Assembly: GCA_036940085.1 (NCBI GenBank) | Contig: JALLBK010000441.1 | Span: forward strand, 1-37,528 | Reading direction: 5' to 3' | DNA length: 37,528 bases | Source: Discostella pseudostelligera | Lineage: Eukaryota; Bacillariophyta; Thalassiosirophyceae; Thalassiosirales; Thalassiosiraceae | The notes under the pieces: generated by a model | The model's database searches: none | Told to the model about the DNA's origin: nothing | Seen by the model: the letters and a program-made list of their open reading frames with translations, nothing else | Part shown: piece after piece, positions 30,187-37,528 of the stretch | Numbering within the stretch: the stretch's first letter is position 1 | Layout of the letters: the number at the start of each line of letters is the position of its first letter | Made by a program: the position numbers and the translations under genes

Positions 30187-31722
30187 TCATTGCATCTCCA
30201 AGAGCAGACCATCATACGCTAACTCTATTTGTATATCCAATTTCTCCAATTCTTTATTCATTTCGTCGTGGGGAAGAAAAAGATCACAGCTCATGCCCAC
30301 CACAAAGGTGCGTTTCGGTTGCAATCGACGCACAAGTTCTAATGCCTGTTTAAGGTTGTAATGGGTAGGATTCATCGCATCTAATGTAAGCGCATCGATC
30401 ACGAGTATATCCGTGGGAGGGAGCTTGTCCAAGATAAACTTTTCCGTGTCCGCCGGCATGCGGCTGATGTCCGACAACTGTTCCGATCATACGTCAGTCC
30501 TCTTGTCTCGCAAAGAACAAATAAATATCATATCTGTTGCAGTTCATTCTACTCACATAAACAACATTTGTTTTCTTCTTGCCATCGCCGCTATTCAATG
30601 AAAATGCATATCCGTTGCATATCAGATCTTCGCCGTGCATTACAGGCAAAGGAATCATGCGTAGACCAGCGGCCACAAATGGATGAAAGTTCTGTACAAC
30701 GCAAAAATCCAATTTTGACACGTGCCGCCGTATACTTGTCCCATCGGAAGCTACACTCTGTCCTGCCACCGCGACTGTTTCGACCTTACTAGAGAATTGG
30801 TTGAGATTAACCGTTGGAAATAAATAGAAAAATTGTGCCCTCAGTGCCTTCAGACACGTTTGTGATAGATACACAGAAATTGGTGTTTGCTCTGGTATCC
30901 CTGTTTTGGGATTACGAATAGGCTGCATTTGGAAACCACGAAGATCATCAAGGCCAGCAATCGCACTAATTTTCAGAGACGAGATGGAAGTTGTGAGGCG
31001 TGCAAGATGAATCTTTCCATAAATAGTCGAGAAACAGTAGTAACCTACTCCATGTGCTCATGCGATAAAACCACTGCATCAATTGTTGTGAGACCCCATT
31101 GCGGCATCCATCGTAATGCACTCTCAGTGAAAGTCTTGCCAACATCAATGACTACAGTTTTGTACATTGACGCCTCCTTCGTACCCGAATCATCGTCATC
31201 TAGAAGCTCCCCTCTCAATGTGTCATTATTTTGGTGGATTATCATAAGGCTTGGATTGCCACGGTAGTTTTTGTTGTATCGTGGGTTGCCACGAGTTGCC
31301 ATGCTGCTCACTTGGCACGTCTTTTTCATTTGCTGTATGTACGTGTCTTTTACAGCCATGTATGATATTGGTGGATTTGAGTTTACATTTGAATTGAAGA
31401 GAAGAGAACAGTTCGGTCTTGGGCATCCCGTGCTGCGATAATGAGTGAGTCGGGTAGGCAATATTGACCAGGTTTTGGAATTAGAGACAGCAAAATAGAA
31501 TCAACCTCTAGCAATGGCAAAGGAGATAGAATTGATGGGTGATGGGCGAGCAACTCACGATGATCCAGTGCCAAGAAAGAGCAAACCAGCAGAAATATCG
31601 GGGAGGCTCTCGCAGCTAGTAGATGTGTCATTTCGACGCTGTAGCTTGCAAGAGAGGAGAAGTGATGATGCTCCTGCAGCTATTGCCGGGTAGGGATGTC
31701 GAAGCAGGTGCGTCATGGTCAT
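30187..31722 (-). CDS. metallo-beta-lactamase-fold hydrolase, PhnP-like (4 exons)
   Basis: Predicted metal-dependent phosphodiesterase/hydrolase related to PhnP and to the plant At1g30300-type proteins. Exons (minus strand): 31722-31559, 31432-31049, 30965-30557, 30477-30187; total 415 aa. Introns are 126, 83 and 79 bp with donors GTGAGT, GTAGGT and GTGAGT. Joining exons restores LGTGSSTGCPRPNC and the metal motif SHEHMDAIAGLDDLRGFQ (His179, His181, Asp183, with Ala where many MBL proteins have His, as I recall for this subfamily). Later: PLPVMHGED, VVYLSDISRMP, DILVIDALTLD and ELAYDGL. The first ATG in frame is 31722; the frame continues upstream only to a GTG. The N-terminus is somewhat hydrophobic and its role is unclear. 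Convergent with the SRRM2-like gene, divergent from the UbiA gene. Confidence 0.88.
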
Positions 31723-32033
31723 GAGTTCGTTGTGTCGTTGGAATCGTCGGTGGGCGGCGTAGATTGATCGCGAACTGTCGGAAAGGGGGGGGCATGGGAT
31801 GAAAAGGGGGCGGAAGCCCCAAAGATCCAAAATTTCCGACTGCAACACGAAGGAACAGACAATCTACGTAGGAGTACTGATTACGACGTGACACACATGG
31901 CGCTCAATAAATTTCAAAATTCAAATCTTTTCCCTATGTGTCACCTCTCCCGCCATTTTTTGATGTCACCTAAAAGTTCTGCCCGCGACGAACCCAAACC
32001 CAACACCAACACCAAGGACCAAGGCAGCAAACC
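31723..32033. promoter_or_regulatory. divergent promoter: MBL hydrolase / UbiA
   Basis: 311 bp. It includes an E2F-like core TCTCCCGCCA at 31946-31955, an AT-rich AATTTCAAAATTCAAATC motif at 31910-31927 of the same type as those at 195-325 and 9430-9500, and flanking related inverted blocks GTGACACACAT (31888) and ATGTGTCAC (31936). No CACGTG is present. Confidence 0.45.
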
Positions 32034-33470
32034 ATGACAAGACAAATGAATCTGGCTTTAGTCCTAGGAGTAGTCATCGCCGTTACTGCTCCTCAACTAT
32101 GCAACGCTTTCGCTCTCCCTCCGAGAGTTAGGCAGTCGGTATCATGCCTTAGCATTCAATCTCCGTCGCTGGTGCTGGGGCCAGGCGAGGAACGATGTCG
32201 ACGGCGACATCAAAAAATAATGACGACGGCAATCCGACGGTCACTCATTCATAATGCATCTCCTTCCACCTCCGATCAAGAGAAGGATAAGATCCAGTAC
32301 ATCCGACCATATCTAACACAACTCTTCCTGTTATGTCGGCCAAGCAATTTCCCCATCGTTACTCTCTTTCACGTGCTGGGTGTGCATCAGGCCGTTCACT
32401 TTTGGCAGTCAACCTCTTCCGTACCATTCAATGCTTCGTCATCGACATTGCTACTGTCGTTGTTAAAACATCCATCCATTGTCATGGTATTAATATCATT
32501 ACTACTTGTGACATCCACAAGTATGATCACCAATGATTACTACGATGCACGAAGTGGAGTTGATTCCACAACCGATGATGGGCACCCTGAAAATGATCAC
32601 TATCATCCACTAGCGCAAGGAGAAGTTCCCTTATCTATTGCCAAAACATTCGATTCATACCTATACGCAATGCTACTACTATCTTCGGCATTTGTTCCTG
32701 GTGCAATATCACGTCTCATGGTCGTGGGTGGGGCGATCATTACGTATTTGTACACTGTCCATCTGAAACCATTGACATGGATCAAAAATTTGAGTTGTGC
32801 AGCATTGGTCAGTATGAGCCCGGTAACGAGTGGATTGGCGGCATGGCATGTGTTATGCAGCGATCGCACCTTTATGGAAAGTCAGATTAGTAGTGTTGCT
32901 AGTATTGCAGCTACTTCCGGCCCTCCTCCGTTTCACATGATATTCAGAAGTCCGCTGTCATTTCTAGTTGTGGCTTTATTTGCTGGAATCATGAGGTAGG
33001 TCTTCCCGCTCTTTAGCATCATTTTCTTTGATCAAACGCCTAGCTCATGATACTGTTTGCATATCAGCCGTGAAATTCTCATGGATATTACAGACTGCGA
33101 AGGGGATGCACGAGCTGGCATCAAAACGATTCCCGTAAAGCATGGTAAAAATACTGCGTCGGCTGTGGCACTTGTGTGCTCGCTTATCTCGGCTATTTCG
33201 GCGTGTGCTGCATCATTGATTCCATGGATTAGGGAGCTGGCAACACGAGGAGAATCTTTCAAAACATCATGCAAATCCATGTCTGGCGTTGCTTCACTAC
33301 TATCGACACCAGACACGAGGAAAGTGATACTATCTGTCATCGGTAGTGCAATGCTCCTTCTCAGAACCTTCAGAGTTTGGAAAACGAATGGCGAGGATAC
33401 TATTTTGGCGGATCGAGCTATTCGAGAAAGCTTGTTGAGCGTGCTGTTGGTGCTGGCTAGCTTTATGTAA
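32034..33470 (+). CDS. plastid UbiA-family prenyltransferase (2 exons)
   Basis: Intramembrane aromatic or lipid prenyltransferase. Exons: 32034-32995 and 33068-33470, 454 aa; the 72-bp intron (donor GTAGGT) joins MR/SREI in frame. The N-terminus is a signal peptide ending LCNAFALPP, close to the heterokont ASAFAP motif, then a basic transit-like stretch, so plastid targeting is likely. First Asp-rich motif: NDYYDARSGVD (Asn167-Asp177). Second: SREILMDITDCEGDARAG with Asp327, Asp330 and Asp334. Several hydrophobic segments lie between. The second motif (REI..DI.D.EGD...G..T.PV) is closest in pattern to DGGGP synthase-type members rather than to MenA or tocopherol HPT. The substrate is not assignable by eye; quinone, tocopherol, chlorophyll or lipid pathways are all possible. 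Confidence 0.88.
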
Positions 33471-33719
33471 AAGCGAGAGATGGAGAGTGACTCTGCTCGC
33501 CGGTGGGTTGAACAAGACAGTGCTGAAACACTGGCTGATGATGAACGAATGTATTGAGGCTGCCCTACTGCGGCCTCTCCGTGAACTACTTTAGCAATCT
33601 CAAACTCCTAACTTGTAAATCTCATTGTAATATGTCAGTTGAACATGCTTGTTATTCATTTACAGCTAGGTATGCAAGATAAAACACTACAATACAATAA
33701 TGAACTCAACGATTGTTCA

Positions 33720-35267
33720 TTATGACGGATGCTCATTCACGTGATTGCCACAGATTCCACCAACTTCTTCCGTCTCACCAGATGCCAATTGCAGCACAAA
33801 CTCCAATGTCATTAATATAGCCGATAACAACACAACCAAGCCGATGGAGAATGCGATATAAGAATTGCGATTTGAATTCGCTATAATACGTGACATAAAA
33901 GTTTGCCCGAGATACGTGGCAACAAACCCCAGGATAGAGCATGCAATTGCATAATCGGGTATCATGAGGCCATAAACTGAAAATGTAGAGGTGGCCGTGA
34001 AGCTAGTGAACAGAATCATGCATGAAGATGTCGCCGATGCCACTGCAGGATGAATTCCCATGGCGAGCATAAGTGGACCCTTGATAATGCCTCCTCCAAT
34101 TCCAAACATGCCTGCGAAGAATCCCGCGAGGGTGCTTATGAGCGGGTATCTGATCGTAGACTTCTTATCCCATTTTACGTCTTCATCGAGATAGATGTAG
34201 CCTGCCTCGATCTTCCTATCCGTGTCTTTCAGGAGGAATCTTCTGCCACGCCATGAAATGAAAAATATCCAAACAAGTATTAGTCCTTGTGCACACCAAA
34301 AGAAGCTCGAGCCGCATCTTATGCCCACTGGCGATTGAAATCCGCCTCCACCTTTCAGTATATTGATGATTAGAACAACGCAAAACATTACAAAAATCAG
34401 GATGATGCTCCTTGCTTTGGGGTGTCGTTCTTCCTCTGTGATGTAGCTCAAGGTGATTGGATCACCAAACTCCGGCAAATCTTCAATACTTCGTTCGTCT
34501 TCGAATTCGCAGTCCTGATCGAAGTGGATCGGTTGGTGGCAGTGAGCAAAATGTATGGAACTAGTGTTGTTGCTCTGCAAGCAGTCGTTTTCCTCATGCT
34601 CGATCGGTGGATTATCATGTAATAAGAGATACTCATTCAACGTTCCAACAGCATGCGACTTCCTTATCTTTTCAGTCTCCTTCTGGTGCATTATCCGGGC
34701 CTTCTTCAATGTTGCATAGGCAGTGAATGATAAAAGCAACGACAACATCACAGCAATCACTGCCTCAGGTAATATCTCGTTTAGGTTTGCCCCTATCAAC
34801 GCTCCGGCGACGGTGGGTGGTTCCATCGCAACAATCAGATCCCAATCAATGAGTGGCCGATCAGCGGCTGGGTGTCGCTTTCTCATATTTTGCAGAGTAC
34901 TGGCGACAGCTCCCCCAAGTACAGTCACATTACTCAATGGAATTGCATGTTTGGGAAGGAAACCAAGAATGAGGATGTAGATTGGAACTAGAATTCCACC
35001 GCCACCTATTCCCCCGCCAGCTGCGATGATAAGCCCAAGTGCAGCACAGAAGAAACCGACGATGTCCGACAGTTGGAGAGGTATTAATGAGCCATGATAA
35101 GAAGCCTGGTTGTTGATAACGGAAGATGTAGAGTTGGTATCTTCAGTGGCAAATATGATGAGTAGATCCGAATCGACAAGAGAATTCTCTGCAAATGATG
35201 TGTACACGACGATTGCGACGGCGACGGCGATCAGGTAAGATGCCAAGAAAGATATCCGAGTCACCAT
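33720..35267 (-). CDS. TauE/SafE-family membrane transporter
   Basis: Predicted anion exporter, 515 aa, single exon, ATG at 35267. The N-terminal TM is an uncleaved-looking or signal segment (ASYLIAVAVAIVVYTSFA). The first repeat has DIVGFFCAALGLIIAAGGGIGGGGILVPIYILILG, then PLSNVTVLGGAVAS. After a long hydrophilic loop (about residues 190-280) the second repeat begins: STLAGFFAGMFGIGGGIIKGPLMLAMGIHPAVASATSS. The duplicated GGGIGGG/GIGGG pattern and paired TM bundles are hallmarks of TauE/SafE. Substrate unknown: sulfite, taurine-derived, or other organic anion. Confidence 0.88.
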   Translation of the reverse strand: MVTRISFLASYLIAVAVAIVVYTSFAENSLVDSDLLIIFATEDTNSTSSVINNQASYHGSLIPLQLSDIVGFFCAALGLIIAAGGGIGGGGILVPIYILILGFLPKHAIPLSNVTVLGGAVASTLQNMRKRHPAADRPLIDWDLIVAMEPPTVAGALIGANLNEILPEAVIAVMLSLLLSFTAYATLKKARIMHQKETEKIRKSHAVGTLNEYLLLHDNPPIEHEENDCLQSNNTSSIHFAHCHQPIHFDQDCEFEDERSIEDLPEFGDPITLSYITEEERHPKARSIILIFVMFCVVLIINILKGGGGFQSPVGIRCGSSFFWCAQGLILVWIFFISWRGRRFLLKDTDRKIEAGYIYLDEDVKWDKKSTIRYPLISTLAGFFAGMFGIGGGIIKGPLMLAMGIHPAVASATSSCMILFTSFTATSTFSVYGLMIPDYAIACSILGFVATYLGQTFMSRIIANSNRNSYIAFSIGLVVLLSAILMTLEFVLQLASGETEEVGGICGNHVNEHPS

Positions 35268-35804
35268 ACTAAAGCTATTGTTGTTGTCGACCGGCGTTCC
35301 AGTTAGACTGAACGAGTGCTTGACATGTTGCTAATCGAATCATGGCAATGGCATGGGAAGCTATGGCGTACGATCGGTGGATGGCCATTGCTTGGCGGAA
35401 CCGGAAACCGGAAGTTGTGTTGGGTGTTGATGACGATGACGGCTCATGGGGCTCAATCATACTAAGTCCTACGTTGTAGCTACGTTGCAGCAAAGTAGGA
35501 TTCGAAGTGCAGGTCATAGCTTGCTCATCGCCCATCGCCATGGAGTAATTAATTCTTTGATACATGCAAATATTGGTAACTAATATCGAAGAAGATTCTA
35601 TGGAGAGGTCTGATACTACTACTTGGCGAATGACATGAACAAACGACAAGCACAATTGTACCCATTTATTCTTTGATTCAGAGGGAATACGATCAAACTA
35701 GAACTGCAATTGATCATGATTTCCTTGTGATTGTGTTGATATTGTAGTCAGGTGTGTAGTAGCCCGTGCAGAGATTGGAAGTATGCAGCGAAAATTAACA
35801 TCAT
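35268..35804. other. intergenic: TauE/SafE promoter and rhomboid-like 3' flank
   Basis: 537 bp. A 126-codon minus-strand frame at 35275-35655 starts at TTG and shows no recognisable domain, so I do not call it. I see no CACGTG or GGCGGGA core. It is probably the TauE-like promoter and 5' UTR plus the 3' flank of the rhomboid-like gene. Confidence 0.4.
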
Positions 35805-36937
35805 TCAAACCCCTGGATCTCCATCCTCTTGTGCTTGTTGCTGTCTCCGCCTCTCCGCTGCTCGCTGCAGCACAGCTGCTCTTTCCTCAGCTGTTTTCGG
35901 TGGTTTTGTCCCTCGAGACAATAATCCTCTTTTCTCGCCACCAAGAGATCGTCCACCGGTCGAAGGGAATGAAGATGTAGCGGTAGATGCTGGATCAATA
36001 GGAGCGCGTACCGGTACTGGTCCTCCTCCCCCACCGCCGCCGCTGCTACTACTCCCGGTTCGCCCAGTTCCTCCATTCCCTGTTAGCCAAGCATTGGGAC
36101 CACTAGCCATTCCTAAAGTGACAAATCCAGCTCTCTGTACAAAACCACTCAAACACCCTCCAGCATCGCGGTTTTCCCACTTCCTTGCCTAAAATGATGT
36201 TGTGAAGAGGATTGTCAGCATCGATTTTCCAAATTATGATATTGCACTGACTTGACATGTAATCTGATCGGATCAATACTTACAGTCTCCACCTTAACCT
36301 TCAATCTATTCAACTTCCCATGCCCGTATGCATATCCAACGGCAACACCCAAACAGTACGGTAACTTAACACCCGCAAACATGCTAAATAGCGCCAACAA
36401 CACTAACGGATAATAGAGTGCTGGCACTTCTATGAAGAATAAACGTCGTTTCGTATCTCGCGGGGCCTCGGAGCACTCCACCGCAATGATCCCAAGTAAT
36501 ACTGTCCAGATTCCCAAGGAAGCTGCCGCCAGATAATTACTACTGTTTGTCACACCCCACAGTAAAATGGATAGAATCAAAAATAGTATATTTGTGACAA
36601 TTGTCAGTGTAAAGAATAATGCTGCAAATAAACTCGATCCCATAGATTGCTCAAGCCGAACCCCGTGATTCATAAAGCCCATAAAAGTGAAGAACAGCGA
36701 CAGAATATCCGTACAGATGAGAGGGCTCGTCACAATGCGATACAGTTGGAATTTGAATATTGTAAAAACTGGAATATTAGCCAGGAGGAAGGCTGGATTG
36801 AAGAAGAAGCTTGTGAAGTACGAGATGACGGTGGCATTGAGGACGTATCGAGTAATGAGGGGGGTGTCACGAAGGTAGGATTCGTAGGCAGTCAATACTG
36901 GATTTGGTGGTGGCGGGCCGCTATTTTCACGCGGCAT
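35805..36937 (-). CDS. rhomboid/derlin-superfamily membrane protein, probably inactive (2 exons)
   Basis: A multi-pass membrane protein of 345 aa. Exons: 36937-36284 and 36188-35805, intron 95 bp (donor GTAAGT), joining KVKVET to ARKWENR in frame. Residues 20-30 (YLRDTPLITRY) resemble the derlin/rhomboid-like N-terminus. TM1 is at about 32-60, FKFQLYRIVTSPL then TM2, MNHGVRLEQSMGSSLF, and further TMs to about 205. The rhomboid catalytic Gly-x-Ser-Gly is replaced by AAASLG (Ser140) and the final TM (YCLGVAVGYAYGHGK) lacks the usual His/Gly-rich catalytic helix, so it is likely a pseudoprotease. The soluble tail has a Gly run and a basic helix (AERRRQQQAQ). A role in membrane-protein handling is inferred. 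Confidence 0.72.
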
Positions 36938-37528
36938 TTTGACGAGATGTTGGTATTGTTGGGCTGAATCGATGCGGATATGGTACGGATGGGATCGGAA
37001 TCACACCGGCTTCAGTGTCGGATGGAGTGCCTTTCACTACGACGAACTATCCGCTCGGACGCTGTCATGGTGGTGGTCTGGTGGTCTGGTGGTCTGGATG
37101 GCGGAATTCTCGAGGGCCAGCTGAGGCCAATTGATTTGGCGGGAGACTAGAGGACTCTAGAGGACTCGACTCCAAAGAATTACACGTGGCATTGATTGGG
37201 CGGGAGACACAATCAAGGACTCGACTCCCATTCTTACACGTGGCATTGAATTGGCGGGAGACACAATGTTACACGTGGCATTGATTTGGCGGGAGACAGG
37301 ATGACTCGACTCCAAAGAATTACACGTGGCAGAGAAGGGAGTATCAGCTCGTCTATCTCAGCCTCTCTGAGCTGCTCTCTCTAGAGAGAGGTGGCTCTCA
37401 GCTCTCAAATCAACAACTCCTCCAACTTTTATACTTGGTGGATGGATGGAGGCATGATACCACTGCTGATAGACTTTGGCTTACTATGAATTAAAATAAA
37501 GCTACGCTATATTAAAAATCCATACATG
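36938..37528. promoter_or_regulatory. right-edge intergenic region with module array
   Basis: 591 bp to the window edge. The rhomboid-like start is on the left. Bases 37134-37328 hold four G-boxes and four E2F-like cores. A perfect 16-bp palindrome CTCTCTCTAGAGAGAG lies at 37375-37390. No coding region on either strand is supported, so the next gene, if any, lies beyond the edge. Confidence 0.5.
37134..37328 (+). promoter_or_regulatory. tandem G-box + E2F-like composite modules
   Basis: CACGTG cores start at 37183, 37237, 37272 and 37323; GGCGGGA cores start at 37137, 37199, 37253 and 37288. The three G-boxes with a downstream partner all show exactly 16 bp from CACGTG to GGCGGGA, with ATTGA between. 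GACTCGACTCC recurs at 37163, 37218 and 37303, so the larger unit also repeats. Binding is inferred. Confidence 0.65.

Noticed and set aside
35275..35655. 126-codon frame upstream of the TauE-like gene
   Set aside because: It starts at TTG, has no domain, and ends just before the TauE start; a 5' UTR or chance frame is more likely.

Overview
The window is nuclear DNA of a stramenopile alga, most likely a diatom. Several predicted proteins carry a signal peptide followed by the heterokont plastid-import motif; the parvulin at 26737 has a textbook ASAFAP. Genes are compact, introns are short (about 68-240 bp, GT-AG, donors mostly GTGAGT/GTAAGT), and intergenic gaps are mostly 100-600 bp. I saw no tRNA, rRNA, transposon, viral gene or CRISPR array. 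A single N at 24714 marks an assembly join.

Layout, left to right: RRP4-type exosome subunit (+, 550-1878); adenylate kinase (-, 1944-2776, 2 exons); XRN1-type 5'-3' exoribonuclease (+, 3206-8377, 6 exons); possible DUF1997-like secreted or plastid protein (-, 8507-9352); AP-2 mu adaptin (+, 9711-11079, 2 exons); the very large UTP20 SSU-processome gene (+, 11696-21454, at least 7 exons, one doubtful junction); unrecognised low-complexity G/R-rich protein (-, 21554-23782); GNAT acetyltransferase (+, 24206-25426, interrupted by an assembly duplication); plastid CbbY-type HAD phosphatase (-, 25536-26471); plastid parvulin (+, 26737-27213); SRRM2/Cwc21-type splicing factor (+, 27816-30038); PhnP-like metallo-beta-lactamase-fold hydrolase (-, 30187-31722, 4 exons); plastid UbiA-type prenyltransferase (+, 32034-33470, 2 exons); TauE/SafE-type transporter (-, 33720-35267); rhomboid-like membrane protein (-, 35805-36937, 2 exons).

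Four or five of the fifteen genes belong to RNA maturation, decay or ribosome assembly (RRP4, XRN1, UTP20, SRRM2, perhaps the G/R-rich protein). Three (CbbY, parvulin, UbiA) have plastid-type presequences.

The most distinctive non-coding signal is a recurring cis-element. A G-box core (TTACACGTGGCA) is followed after a nearly fixed distance by an E2F-like site (TTGGCGGGAR). The start-to-start distance is 16 or 17 bp in all six same-orientation copies I found. They lie in four intergenic regions (2.9, 24.0, 27.6 and 37.2 kb), and isolated E2F-like or G-box halves occur in others. At the right edge the module forms a short tandem array. This looks like an arranged promoter module, possibly linking cell-cycle or growth control to RNA-processing genes; that function is inferred.
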